Shown piece by piece: positions 9,901-24,900 of a stretch of DNA of 50,543 bases. The stretch is from Magnetococcales bacterium (GTDB lineage: Bacteria > Pseudomonadota > Magnetococcia > Magnetococcales > Magnetaquicoccaceae): NCBI GenBank assembly GCA_015232825.1, contig JADFYY010000004.1, positions 1 to 50,543 on the forward strand, in the 5' to 3' direction. The position numbers and the translations under genes are program-made. The first letter of the stretch is position 1, and every line of letters starts with the position of its first letter. The notes beneath the pieces were generated by a model. It saw only the letters and a list, made by a program, of their open reading frames with translations. It did no database searches and was not told the DNA's origin.

Positions 9901-12900
9901 CCACCATAAAGCGTATCATTGCCTCCTGCGCCACGAATTTCATTGGCAGTGGCGTCACCGGTCAAGGTGTCATTCAAGTCCGAGCCGAATAGATTCTCGA
10001 AATTGACCGCCCCACTACTGGACAAGGAGTAATTTCCAGCCACGCCAGAATAGTTATAACCGAAATGAAGCCAGTCCGATCCAGCCCCTCCATCCAGCAG
10101 GGTATCTGTCAGATCGGAGCCATTGACAAACATCACATCAGAACCCTCTCCCAACCGCACGGAATCCGCACCGGCCCCCGCATAAACCGCATCATCCCCG
10201 ACCCCGGTGGTGATGTCATCCGCCCCAGCCCCCCCCAAAATCAAGTCACTCTTGGCAGAACCAATAATGGTGGTCGCCGCAGTACTGGAGAAATAAGAAG
10301 CAGCACTGAACGAATTATATGCAGTCGTCGCACTCCCATCGAACAGAACCGCCTTGTTCAAAGTGGTTGAGTAATAGAAATACCCACCATTGATGTAAGA
10401 GATGCTACTGGAAGGGGACTGACTGACAATTTGATAGGTATCGGTTCCCAACTGTATTTTTTCGATGTTCTTGAAGGTAATACTTCCACCTTGCGCATCG
10501 GTCCAAACATGCTGGCCATTAACAAACGTGCGCGTGAAATTATCGAGGGTCGTTCCGCCGGTATAATTGATCTCCAGGGTATCCGTGCCTGCGTTGCCAT
10601 CGACGAGATCGGCAAAGGTTCCACTCTTGTTCGTGATCTTGATGAGGTCGTCTCCTCCCCCGCCCAATACGATATCACTCCCTGCGTCACCTTGAATGGT
10701 ATCCGCTGCTTGACCGCCATGTAGAATGTCATTGCCGCTCGTGCCATTCAGTGTCAAGGCGGTTTGCGACATGTTGGCAAACATCATCGGGGTCAACGCC
10801 GTGGCCAGAGTGTTTTTCACCACCGCCAGATATTCAGCACTGCCCGCCACCTTGATAAGGGCATGAGCCGATTGGCTCCCGCTCCCCTGGGTGACGGTCA
10901 ACGCTCCGTAGGTCAACCCATCCATCCCGATCAGATCGGAATCCAAAGCAAAATCCTCAATCTGATCCGCCCCGGTCACATCCGTCCCACCGGTTCCATT
11001 AGCCAACACAAAGGTATCCTTGCCACCACCACCGGTCAGGATATCAGCCCCGGCCCCGCCATATAACGTATCATCACCATTATTGTAGTCATACATTCCA
11101 TAGGTCAGATTGGCTTGAATACCCGACGCCGTTGGCCCAATATCCCCATACAGCTTATCATTGCCCAAGCCACCATTCAGGATGTCAGCCCCATTGCCGC
11201 CACGGATTTCGTTGTTGTTGGCGTCTCCGGTCAACGTATCGTTATAACCCGATCCAAACAAATTCTCAAAATTGGCAGCATTGTCACTGGTCAAGGAGTA
11301 GGTTCCAGCGGTCACATACCCCCCATAACCGAAATGGAGCCAGTCTGAACCATCCCCACCATCCATGATCGTATCGGTCAGCGAACTTCCATCCAAAAAC
11401 ACCACATCATCCCCGGTTCCCAGCAACACCTCATCGGCCCCAAGGCCTGGAGTGATATAATCATTCCCGGCCCAGGCATAAATGGTATCTGCCTTCGCAC
11501 TACCTGTGATCAGATCATTCTCGCCAGAACCAAAAATGGTCGTCGTAGAATAAGTTCCGGTAAAATTCTTCGGGGCGTAAAAGGAGTTATAATCCAGAGT
11601 TGAATTGCCATCATACAAATAGGCTGAACGCAACGCGGTCGAATAATAATACTGACCTTGCGCATACAAACTGGAGATAGCGTTGGTAGGCAGTTCATTG
11701 ACGACTTGGTAGGTTCCAACACCCACCTGAATGGATTCGATGTTCTTGAAGGTGATGGTGCCTCCATCTGAATCGGTCCAGGTATGCGTACCATTGACAG
11801 CGGCAATGGTAACACTATCGATGCCATTAATGGCTGCATAAGAGACCGCCAAGGTATCCGTACCCGCACCACCATCAATGAGATCCGCAAAGATCCCGCT
11901 TTTGCCGGTGACATGGATGGTATCGTTACCGCCACCCGCTTGAATGGTATCACTCCCCGCATTCCCGGTGATCTCATCGATGCCCGAACCGCCAAGCAAG
12001 ATGTCATTGCCAGAAGTACCGGTCAGGGTCTGGGCGACCTCCTTCGTGGTAATAAAAGCAAGCGGGGTCATGGCGGAAACGGCGATCCCTTTCACCACAG
12101 CCAAATATTCACCACTGCTCGTGATTTTAATAATTGTGCTGTCTGCATTACTTCCGGTCCCTTGCGCCAGTGTCAAATCCTGATAGGTCAAGAGTCCGTC
12201 CAAACCAATCAAATCGGTGCCTACGGTAAAATCCTTGATCACATCCGCCCCATCAAGGGTCATACCGCCATTTCCAACCCCAATCACAAAGGTGTCGGCC
12301 CCACCGCCACCGGTCAGTGTATCGACCCCAACTCCACCATTCAGGATATCGTCACCCTCAACCGTGGAATAGTTCCACTGATAGGTCAGATTGGAGCCAA
12401 CACCCGTACCCGTTGGTCCCATATCACCATAGATCACATCATTGCCACCACCACCAATAATCTTATCCGCACCATTCCCGCCCCGGATTTCGTTGGCCTT
12501 GTCGTCACCGGTCAAGGTATCGTTATAGCTGGATCCAAACAGGTTTTCAAAATTGACGGCATTGTCACTGGTCAAGGTATAGAGGCCTGCGGCTCCAGAA
12601 CCGGTAATACCAAAATGAAGCCAGTCCGAGCCATCACCGCCATCTAGAAGCGTATCGGTCAAAGAACTGCCATCTAGCATCACCACATCGTCACCGGCTT
12701 CCAAACGCACAGTATCCGCCCCAGCTCCAGGCTTGACAGTGTCATTTCCCGCCTTGGTGGTGATGGTGTCCGCCCCAGAGGTGCCGATGATCAGATCATC
12801 CACGCCAGAACCAATCAGGGTCGTTGTGGTCGGAGAACCAGTGAAGATATACGTCGCATCCAGGGTGTTATGCTGTAAATTATCCGTATCCGTAAACATC

Positions 12901-15900
12901 ACCGCCTTGTTCAATGCGGTTGAATAATAATAATCCCCACCACTACCCAGATAGGATAACGAACTGTTCTTGTAAGCATCATTAACCTGATAGGTCGAAC
13001 TCCCAAACTGCACTGACTCAATGTTCTTGAATGTCAGTGTACCGCCATTGCCATCTGTCCATACATGCCGACTGTTGGAAAATGTATGGGATACAAAATT
13101 GTCCAGGTCCGTGACACCCGAATAGCTCACGGAGAGCGTATCGCTCCCCTCACCACCATCGATCAAATCGGCATAAGCTCCACTCTTATCGGTGACCTGA
13201 ACGGTATCATTGCCCTTCCCAGCCTGAATGGTATCACTGCCGCCAGCCCCATGAATGGTATCATCCCCCTGACCACCGATCAGAATGTCATCGACTGAGG
13301 TGCCATTCAGTGTCAAAGTGGTTGTATCCATCCGGGTAAATTGCAACGGGGTCACATCCTTCATGGCGACATTTTTCAATACGGCCAGATATTCCCCACT
13401 GCTGGTGATCCGAATGATCGTATCAGCGGCATTGCTGCCACTTCCCTGACTCACGGTAATCGTATCAAAAGACTGGGCTTCATCCCGACCGATAAAATCC
13501 TCGGTAGGATTGAAATCCATGATTACATCTGCGTCAGCCAGAGTGGCCCCACCACTCCCAGTACGGATCACAAAGATGTCATGCCCCCCGCCACCGGTCA
13601 GGGTATCGGCACCAGCCCCACCATTCAAAATATCATCACCATCATCCCCATAAGAATAATAAATGTTCGTCAAGTTAGATTCGACCCCAGAGCGATAAGG
13701 GCCGATACCCCCATACAGAACATCCTTTCCGTCACCACCCAGCAAAGTATCGGCACCATAACCGCCAACTATTTCATTGGCATTGGCGTCACCCGTCAGA
13801 GTGTCCGCCCCGCTGGAGCCGAACAGATTTTCGAAATTGACCGCTCCACCCGATATCAAGGAAAAGGAGTTGGTGGCAGACACAGAGGTCATACCAAAGT
13901 GGAGCCAGTCTGTCCCAGCCCCACCATCGAGGAGCGTATCGTTCAAATCAGAACCATCCACAAACAGCGCATCATTGCCATCCCCCAACCGCACACTGTC
14001 CGCGCCCGATCCTGGTTTGACATAGTCATTCCCAGCCCCGGTCGTGATGGTATCCGCCCCGCTCGTACCGTTAATCACATCATTCTTGGCAGAACCCAAC
14101 ACGGTGGTCGAAGCGGGTGAACCGGTAAAATAGTGGGAAGCGTCAAACGAGTTGTAATTATAATCGGTGCTGCCGTCATACATTACTGCCTTGTTGATTC
14201 CGGTTGAATAATAGACATACCCAGAATCATAAATATAAGACAAGGATGTGGTTGGAGCATGACTGGAGATCTTATATGTGACTCCTCCCAATTCCAACGT
14301 CTCGATATTTTTGAACTCAATACGACCGCCATTGGCATCGGTCCAGACGTGAGTATCGTTGGCAAAGGTGCGCGAGGTGAAACTGTCAATGTCGGTCGCG
14401 CCCACATAACTAATAGACAAGGTATCTGTGCCGGTAAAGCCATCCACTTTATCCACAAAGGAGCCGCTCTTGGCAGTGATGTGGATGACATCATCCCCCA
14501 GACCTGCTTGAATGTAATCGTTCCCCCCAACGCCACTGATGTCATCATTGCCCATCCCGCCAAGCAGGACATCATTGCCAGAGGTACCGCTCACTGTCTG
14601 AGGGGTCGTGGTGATGCGAGTTACCATCAGTGGGGTGAAATCTGTCGGCGAGATATTCTTAAGTACCGCCAGATACTCTCCACCAGATACCAGACTCACA
14701 ATTGTATCGGTTGCATAGCTCCCGGTTCCACTTGAAAAATGCAAATCGGCATACTGCAATGTCCCATTCAAACCGAGCAGGTCATTATGGATATCAAAAT
14801 CCAGAATCACATCCGCATTGGTCACTGCAGTCCCGCCATTCCCAACCCCAATCACAAAGATATCTTTGCCAGAACCACCGGTTAGCGTATCCGCCCCGGT
14901 GCCACCGTCCAGAATATCATCATAAGTAGCACCATAATTGTAACTTTCGAGATTCAGATTAGAGTAAATACCCGTAACAGATGGCCCCAGATCGCCGTAC
15001 AGGGTATCATTTCCCCCGGCCCCATAGATCGTATCCGAACCGGATCCACCCCGCAGTTCATTGGTACTGTCATCACCAGTCAGCGTATCATTGGCACTGG
15101 AACCAACGAGATTTTCAAAGTTGACCGCCCCCTTGCTGGTGAGGGTAAACGTACCCCCATTACCCGTTGAATAACCAAAATGGAGCCAGTCCGTGCCACT
15201 TCCGCCATCCAGCAACGTATCTGAAGTCACCTCATTAGCCAGGAGCATCAATACGTCATTGCCATCTCCCAACCGCACGGTATCCGCCCCTTCACCAGGC
15301 TTGACAACATCATCCCCAGCCCCGGTAGAGATATCATCCGCCCCAGACAGGCCAGCAATCAAGTCGCTCTTGTCTGAACCAACAATGGTTGAGGTGGGCG
15401 CAGAGGTCGAGAAAAACGAAGAGGCATTAAAGGTGTTGTAAGTTGCCGTTGTGCTGCCGTCAAAGAGAACGGCCTTATTCAGCCCCGTGGAATAGTAAAA
15501 ATATCCATACGTATAGAGGCTGTCGATCTGGCTGTAGTAGGGAGACTGATTGTTGATCGAATAAGTGCCACCGCCCAATTGCAATGATTCGATGTTTTTA
15601 AACTCAATGCGGCCACCATTGGCATCGGTCCAGACGTGAGTATCGTTGGCAAAGGTGCGTGAGGTGAAACTGTCAATGTCGGTCACGCCCGTATAACTGA
15701 CCGACAAGGTGTCTGTGCCGGTAAAGCCGTCAATCTTGTCCACATAAGTTCCGCTCTTGGCGGTGATGTGGATGAGATCGTTTCCGCGCCCCCCTTGAAT
15801 GGTATCACTCCCGCCCAATCCATTCAGATCATCATTACCCATGCCACCCAACAAGAGATCATTGCCAGAAGTACCACTCACGGTCTGATCGGTGGTGGTC

Positions 15901-18900
15901 ATGCGGGTAAACATCTGCGGCGTGAGATCCGTCAACGAAATCCCTTTGAGTACGGTCAGATATTCACCGCCCACAGCCAGACTCACAATCGTGTCGGCAG
16001 CATTATTGCCACTCCCTTGCGCCAGCACCAAGTCGGCATACTGCAAGGTTCCATCCAGACCGATCAAGTCTTGGGTGATGTTAAAATCCTGAATCACATC
16101 CGCATCTGCCACAGTGGCCCCGCCACTCCCGACCCCGACCACAAAAACATCCCTACCACCGCCACCGGTCAGGCTATCGGCTCCGACTCCACCATTCAGA
16201 GTATCATCGCCATCGACTCCATAAACAAAATAGGCGGTCAGATTGGCTTCCACACCAGATCCAGAACTCCCGATATCACCATACAAGATGTCATTTCCGC
16301 CACCGCCCAACAGGGTGTCGGCACCGTAACCGCCACGGATTTCATTCACGTTGCCATCACCCGTCAGCGTATCCGCCCCGCTTGAACCAAAAAGATTCTC
16401 AAAATTAACAGCACCGCCCGTGGTCAAGGAAAAGGAGTTGACAGTGGTGGTCACACTCGTAAAGCCAAAATGGAGCCAGTCAATCCCGGCCCCACCATCT
16501 AGGAGAGTATCTGTCAGGCTGGCACCATCCAAAAACAGCGCGTCATTGCCATCCCCCAACTGCACAAAATCGGCACCCGCACCCGGTTTGACAATATCAT
16601 TCCCAGCCCCAGAGGTGATGGTATCTGCCCCGGTAGTACCGATAATCACATCATCCTTGACAGAACCAATCACGGTGGTTGCCGTCGGCGAACCCGTAAA
16701 ATAATTGGCCGCACTAAACGAGTTGTAACCATACGCAGAATTGCCATCATTCATCACGGCCTTGTTGAGACCTGTTGAATAATAAGCGTACCCTTGCGTC
16801 GATAGAGACTGTAACGAAGTGGTTGGAGCCGTACTGGAAATCTGATAAGTGGTCCCCCCCAATTGCAATGACTCGATGTTTTTGAACTCAATACGACCGC
16901 CATTGACATCGGTCCAGACGTGCAGATCGCTACCAAAGGTGCGTGAAGTGAAACTGTCAATATCTGTCACGCCCGTATAACTGATCGAGAGGGTGTCGGT
17001 TCCAGCAAAGCCATCCACTTTGTCAACAAAGGTGCCGCTTTTGGCCGTGATGCGAATGAGATCATCCCCGCTACCGGTCTGAATGGCATCACTTCCTCCA
17101 AGGCCACTGATGTCATCATTACCCGCCCCGCCAAGCAAGACATCGTTGCCAGAGGTGCCGGTCAAGGTCTGGGGAGTCGTCGTCATGCGGGTAAACATCA
17201 ACGGCGTCAGGTTCGTCACGGCAATATTTTTGAGAACCGCCAGATACTCGCCACTTGAGGCCAAGGTCACAATCGTATCCGCCGCATTATTCCCGCTCCC
17301 TTGAGCAAGCACCAAGTCCGCGTATTGCAGCGTTCCATCCAAACCGATCAAGTCCTGGGTAAGGGAGAAATCTTGAATCACATCCGCACCAGAAACAGTG
17401 GCCCCGCCATTTCCAGCCCCAACCACAAAGATATCCTTTCCACCACCACCGGTCAGGGTATCGGCCCCGGCTCCGCCATTGAGGATGTCATCGCCTTCAG
17501 TTCCACCCCAATAGGAGTAGGTCAGGTTGTATTCGACGCCAGATCCAATACTACCCATATCGCCATACAGAACATCATTTCCGCCGCCACCCAGCAAGGT
17601 ATCCGCACCATAACCGCCACGAATTTCATTGGCGTTGCCATCCCCCGTCAGAATGTCGGAACCCTTGGAGCCCAAAAGATTCTCGAAATTGACCGCCCCG
17701 CCCGTGGTCAAAGAAAAGGAACTGACGGTTGACACATTCGTATAACTAAAACTAAGCCAGTCGGTCCCGGCCCCACCATCCAGCAGTGTATCGTTTAAGT
17801 CCGCACCATCCAGGATCACCGCGTCATTGCCATCCCCCAACTGCACAGAATCCGCGCCCGTACCCGGTTTAACAGTGTCATTCCCAGCCCCAGTAGTGAT
17901 GGTATCTGCCCTGGAGGTTCCATTAATCACGTCGTCCTTGGCAGAACCAATCAGGGTAGTCGCTGTCTGCGAACTGGTCAGAAAATAGGCTGCATCGAAC
18001 GAGTTGTAACTGTAGGTAGAATTACCGTCACTCAAAACGGCCTTATTGAGACCCGTAGAATAATAGGCATACCCAGAGTTATAAATCGAATATACAGAGG
18101 TGGCAGGTGTTTGGCTGGCGATCTGGTAAGAGGTTCCCCCCAACTGCAAAGTTTCAATATTTTTGAACTCAATGCGACCGCCATTGGCGTCGGTCCAGAT
18201 GTGCTTATCATTGGCAAAGGTGCGTGAGGTGAAACTGTCAATGTCTGTCACGCCTGCATAGCTGATGGTCAAGGTATCCGTACCGGTAAAGCCATCGATG
18301 ATATCCACAAAGGCCCCGCTCTTGGCGGTGATGTGAATGACATCATCCCCTCGACCACCCTGAATGGCATCACTCCCACCAAGGCCACTGAGATCATCGT
18401 TGCCCATTCCGCCAAGCAAGGCGTCGTTAGCAGAGGAACCAATCACCGTCTGAGCAGACGTGAACATGCGGGTGAACGACAACGGCGACAAATCCGTTAC
18501 GTTGACATTTTTGAGTACCGCCAAATACTCACCGCCAGAGACCAAACTGACAATCGTATCCGCCGCATTGCTCCCACTCCCTTGGGCCAGGACAAGATCC
18601 GTGTACTGCAACGTTCCATCGAGACCGATCAAGTCTTGGGTAATAGAGAAGTCCTTGATTACATCCGCGCCAGCACTGGTAGCCCCGCCATTTCCGACCC
18701 CGATCACAAAGATATCCCGACCTCCGCCACCGGTCAGGGTGTCGGCCCCGACGCCACCGTTCAGGGTGTCATCGCCATCAGACCCTCCATAGTAAGAATC
18801 GGTCAAGTTGGAATCGATACCATATACATAAGAACCGGAATCGCCATACAAAACATCATTTCCGCCACTGCCCAACAAGGTGTCCGCACCATAGCCGCCA

Positions 18901-21900
18901 CGCATTTCATTGGCACTGTCATCACCCGTCAAAATATCCTCCCCTTTGGAACCAAAAAGGTTCTCAAAGTTGACTGCGCCCCCCGTGGTTAAAGAGAAGG
19001 AACTGACCGTTGACACATTGGTATATCCAAAATGGAGCCAGTCTGTTCCAGCCCCACCATCCAAAAGCGTATCGTTCAGATTGGCCCCATCTAGGAACAC
19101 GGCATCATTGCCCTCTCCCAACTGCACAGAGTCCGCACCACTATCGGGATTAACAAAGTCATTTCCCGCCCCGGTGGTGATGGTATCCGCCCCAGAGGTA
19201 CCGTGAATCACATCATTCTTGGCAGAACCAATCAGAGTGGTCGAGGCTGGCGACTCTGTAAAATAATGGGTCGCGTCAAATGAGTTATAATCATAAGAGG
19301 TGCTGCCGTCATACAACACAGCCTTGTTGAGCCCGGTTGAATAAAAGGCATACCCGGAATTATAAATATAAGATAGAGAGTTTGTCGGTGATTGACTGGC
19401 AATCTGATAGGTCGATCCTCCCAATTGCAACGTCTCGATCCCTTTGAACTCGATACGACCCCCATTGGCATCGGTCCAAACATGGGTAGCGTTGGCAAAG
19501 GTACGTGAAGTAAAGCTATCAATATCGGTCACGCCGGTATAACTGATGGAGAGGGTATCCGTACCAGCAAAACCGTCAATCTTATCCACAAAGGATCCGC
19601 TCTTGGCGGTGATGTAAATGGTATCGTTCCCCGTGCCGCCTTGAATGATATCGCTTCCACCGGTTCCACGGATCTCATCATTGCCTGTTCCGCCAAGCAG
19701 GATGTCGTTGCCAGAGGTGCCGTTCAAGGTCTGGGGAGTCGTGATCATACGGGTAAAGTTCAAAGGCGACACATTCGCCAATGAAACATTTTTCAAAACT
19801 GCCAAAAATTCACCGCCACTTGCCAGACTTACTATCGTATCCGCCGCATGACTCCCGGTCCCTTGAGCAAGCACCAAGTCGGCGTACTGCAATGTCCCAT
19901 CCAGACCGATCAAGTCTTGGGTGAGAGAGAAATCTTGAATCACATCGGCATTGGTTACCGCAGCCCCGCCATTTCCAACACCAATCACAAAAATATCCCG
20001 ACCTCCACCACCAATCAGGGTGTCGGCCCCAGATCCACCATTCAAGATATCATCACCATCACTCCCACCCCAATAGGAGTAGGTCAGATTGGATTCAACG
20101 CCCGATACAGAAGTACCAGAATCGCCATACAAAACATCATTTCCGCCACCACCCAACAAGGTATCGGCACCGCGACCGCCACGAATTTCATTGACGTTGT
20201 CATCCCCCGTCAGAATGTCGGCACCGCTTGAACCAAATAGATTCTCAAAATTAACGGCACCACCCGTGGTCAAAGAAAAAGAGCTGACGGTTGACACATT
20301 CGTATCACCAAAATGGAGCCAGTCTGTTCCGGCCCCACCATCTAGGAGGGTATCGGTCAAATCAGCACTATTGAGGAACAAGGCGTCATTGCCTTCCCCC
20401 AACCGCACCGAATCCGCGCCCGCGCCCGGTTTAACATAGTCATTTCCCGCCCCACTGGTAATGGTATCCGCGCCGCTGGTGCCGTTTATCACGTCATCCT
20501 TGACAGAACCAATCAGTGTGGTGGCCGTTGGCGAATTTGTGAAAAAGTTGGTGGCATCAAATGAGTTATAACCATAGGTGGAACTACCATCGTACAGCAC
20601 GGCCTTGTTGAGCGCGGTCGAATAATAGGCATACCCAGATGAGTAGATATACTGCAAAGAGGTCGTCGGGGATTGACTGTTAATCTGGTAAGAGGTTCCC
20701 CCCACTTGCAGCGTTTCGATATTCTTAAACTCAATACGCCCCCCATTGGCATCGGTCCAGATATGCGTGTCGTTGGCAAAGGTGCGTGAGGTGAAACTAT
20801 CGGTGTCGGTCACACCCGTATACTGGATAGACAAAGTATCCGTGCCAGAAAAGCCATCGATTTTGTCCACAAAGGCACCGCTCTTGGCCGTGACGCGAAT
20901 GAGATCATTTCCACCACCCGCCTGAATGATATCACTCCCGCCGGTGCCACTGATTTCATCATTGCCCATCCCGCCATGCAGCACATCGTTTCCAGAGGTA
21001 CCATTCAAGGTCTGAGGAGTCGTGGTCATACGGACAAAATTTAACGGCGACAAATCCGCCAAGGCAATATTCTTCAAAACCGCCAGATACTCGCCACCAG
21101 ACGCCAGAGTCACAACGGTATCCGTCGTCGCATTACTCCCGGCCACTTGCGTAAGGAGCAGATCCGAATATTGCAATGTTCCATCCAGACCAATCGCGTC
21201 TTGGCCAAGAGAGAAATCCTGAATCACATCCGCACCGGCCACTGTGGCCCCACCATTTCCGACCCCGATCACAAAGAGGTCTTTGCCGCCGCCACCGGTC
21301 AGGGTATCGGCCCCGGCTCCACCATTCAGGATGTCATCGCCATCGACACCATACCAATAGGAGTAGGTCAGGTTGTATTCGACGCCTGATCCTGAACTGC
21401 CCAAATCACCATACAAGAGATCATTTCCACCGCTACCCAGCAACGTATCCGCACCATAACCGCCACGAATTTCATTGGCGTTGTCATCACCCGTCAGAAT
21501 ATCGGCACCTTTAGAACCGAAAAGATTCTCAAAATTGACCGCCCCGCCCGTGGTCAACGTAAAAGAGTTGACAGTAGACAGATTCGTATAACTGAAACTA
21601 AGCCAGTCTGTCCCAGCCCCACCATCCAGAAGTGTATCGTTTAAGGCAGCAGCATCCAGAAACAGCGCGTCATTGCCATCCCCCAACCGCACAGAATCGG
21701 CACCCGCACCCGGTTTAACATAGTCATTCCCCACACCAGAGGTAATGGTATCTGCCCCATTGGTGCCGTTAATCACGTCATCTTTGGAAGAACCAATCAC
21801 GGTGGTCGTGGCTGCAGAAGCGGTAAAATAATTGGTTGCATCAAACGAGTTGTAGCCATAGGTGGAGTAGCCATCCATCAAAATGGCCTTGTTAAGACCT

Positions 21901-24900
21901 GTGGAATAATAAGCATACCCATAGCCATAGATATATGACATAGAAGTTGTCGGTGACTGGCTGGAAATTTGATAAGTACTCCCCCCTAATTGCAACGACT
22001 CAATATTTTTGAACTCAATGCGCCCACCATTGGCATCCGTCCAGACGTGGGTATCGTTGGCAAAGGTGCGTGAGGTAAAGCTGTCAATGTCGGTCACGCC
22101 CGTATAACCGATAATCAGGGTATCCGTACCGGTAAAACCATCCACCTTATCGACAAAGGTGCCGCTCTTAGCCGTGATACGAATCGTATCACTCCCACCA
22201 CCAGCCTGGATGAGATCACTCCCGCCAGTTCCACTGATCTCATCATTGCCCATCCCGCCAATCAGGCTATCGTTGCCAGAGGTGCCACTCATGGTTTGGG
22301 GAGCCGTGGTCATACGGACAAAATTCAACGCCGACAAATCGGTGGTAATATTTTTGACGACTGCCAGATACTCTCCCGTGGAGGCCAGAGTCACCAAGGT
22401 ATCTGTTGCATTGCTCCCGGTTCCTTTGGCGATCACCAAGTCAGCGTACTGCAACGAGCCATCCAGACCGATCAAGTCTTGAGTGAGTGAAAAATCCTTG
22501 ATCACATCTGCATCGGTCACAGTTGCCCCGCCATTCCCGGCCCCAATCACAAAAATATCCCGGCCACTACCGCCAGTCAGAGTGTCGGCCCCGGTGCCAC
22601 CATTCAAGATATCATCATAAGAAGAGCTATAAGAATAATTCTCATTATTCAGATTGGAATAAACGCCAGAAGCATAGGGCCCCGTATCTCCGTACAGGGT
22701 ATCATTCCCCCCACCACCCAAGATCGTATCCGAACCGGTTCCGCCCCGCAGTTCGTTATTGCCATCATCCCCTGTCAGCGTATCATTCCCGCTGGTGCCA
22801 TAGAGATTCTCAAAGTTGACAGCCCCTTGACTAGTCAGGGTAAACGACCCCCCCACAACTTCACCCGATGTATAACCAAAATGCAACCAGTCAGAACCGC
22901 TTCCGCCATCAAGCAATAGATCCGCCGTTTGATTTGAGGCATCCAGCATCAGTACGTCGTTACCCTCTCCCAAACGCACGGTATCCGCGCCTTCTCCCGA
23001 TCTGACAAAATCATCTCCCGCCCCAGAGGTGACATCATCTGCTCCAGACAACCCCTGAATCATGTCGCTCTCAACGGAACCAATAATCGTTGACGAATTC
23101 GCGGAGGTGGTAAAAAACTGGGTGGCATCAAAGGCGTTGTAACTTAAAGTGGCATTGCCATCAAACAAGAACGCCTTGTTAAGATTGGTGGAATAGTAAA
23201 AATAGCCTGACGTAGAGAGGCTGCCCATCGAGTTGTATTCGGGCGACTGGTTATTGATCTGGTAGGTACTTCCCAAAAATTGAACAGACTCGATATTCTT
23301 GAATTCAAGACGACCGCCATTGGCATCGGTCCAGACATGGGTATCGTTGGCAAAAATACGCGAAGTGAAGCTGTCGATATCGGTCACGCCGGTATAATTG
23401 ATGGAGAGGGTGTCTGTGCCGGTAAAGCCGTCAACTCTATCCACAAAGGATCCGCTCTTGGCGGTGATGTGAATGGTATCGTTCCCACCACCAGCCTGAA
23501 TGGTATCACTGCCACCGGATCCACTGATATCATCATCGCCCATCCCGCCAAGCAGGACATCATTGCCAGAGGTGCCACTCAAGGTCTGGGGCGTTGTGGT
23601 CATGCGGGTAAACATCAATGGCGACAAATCCGACACAGAGATATTTTTGAGTAGTGCCAAATACTCACCCGTAGAGGCCAAGGTCACAATCGTGCTGGCC
23701 ACGTTACTCCCGGTCCCTTGCGTCAACACCAAATCGGCGTACTGCAATGCTCCATCCAGGCCGATCAAGTCTTGGGTGAGGGAGAAATCCTGGATCACAT
23801 CTGCATCCGTTACAGCCGACCCACCATTTCCAGCCCCGATCACAAAGATATCCCGGCCTCCGCCACCGGTCAGGATGTCGGCCCCAACTCCACCATTCAA
23901 GATGTCATTCCCATCCACGCCGCCCCAATAGGCGTAGGTCAGATTGGATTCTACGCCAGATTGATAAGAGCCATTATCGCCATACAGGATGTCATTCCCA
24001 CCACCGCCCAACAGGGTGTCGGAACCGTAGCCACCACGAATTTCATTGGCATTGCCGTCACCCGTCAGCGTTTCGTTACCCCCAGAACCAAAAAGATTCT
24101 CGAAATTGACCGCCCCTCCCGATGTCAAAGAGTATTCTTTTGGCGTTTCCGTATGAGTATAGCTAAAACTGAGCCAGTCCGTGCCAGCCCCACCATCCAA
24201 AAGCGTATCGGTCAGGTTTGTGCCATCCAGGAACAATGCGTCATTGCCATCCCCCAACTGCACGGAATCCGCACCATCAGCTGGTTTAACAAAGTCATTT
24301 CCCGCTCCAGTGATAATGACATCCGACCGGTAAGAACCATTAATCACATCATCCTTGTCGGAACCAGTAACAGAAAGGATGGCTGATGAAGGAGAAGTCG
24401 TAAAAATATTTTCAGCATCAAACGAGTTATAAGTAGAACTACCGTTAAACATAAAGGCTTTATTAAGAGTGGTCGAGAAATAGAAATACCCTTTGCCAGA
24501 AATGTCTTGTAACGATGACGATTGGACTTGATTGATAAACTGGAACGTAGACCCTCCCACCTGCACGGATTCGATGTTTTTGAACTCAATGCGACCGCCA
24601 TTGGCATCCGTCCAGAGATGCGAATCATTGACAAAGGTGCGCGTAAAACTATCGATGTCCACGATACCGGCATAATCGATACTCAAAGAATCGGTTCCGG
24701 TAAAACCATCTATTTTGTCCACAAAAGCACCGCTTTTGGCCGTCACGTGAATGAGATCATTCCCGCCACCGGCCTGAATAATATCACTACCACCTAATCC
24801 ACTAATATCATCATTACCCATACCGCCATGCAAGAGATCATTTCCAGAGGTGCCGGTCAAGCTCTTGGGAGTAGTGGTCATATAGGTCACCACATACGGC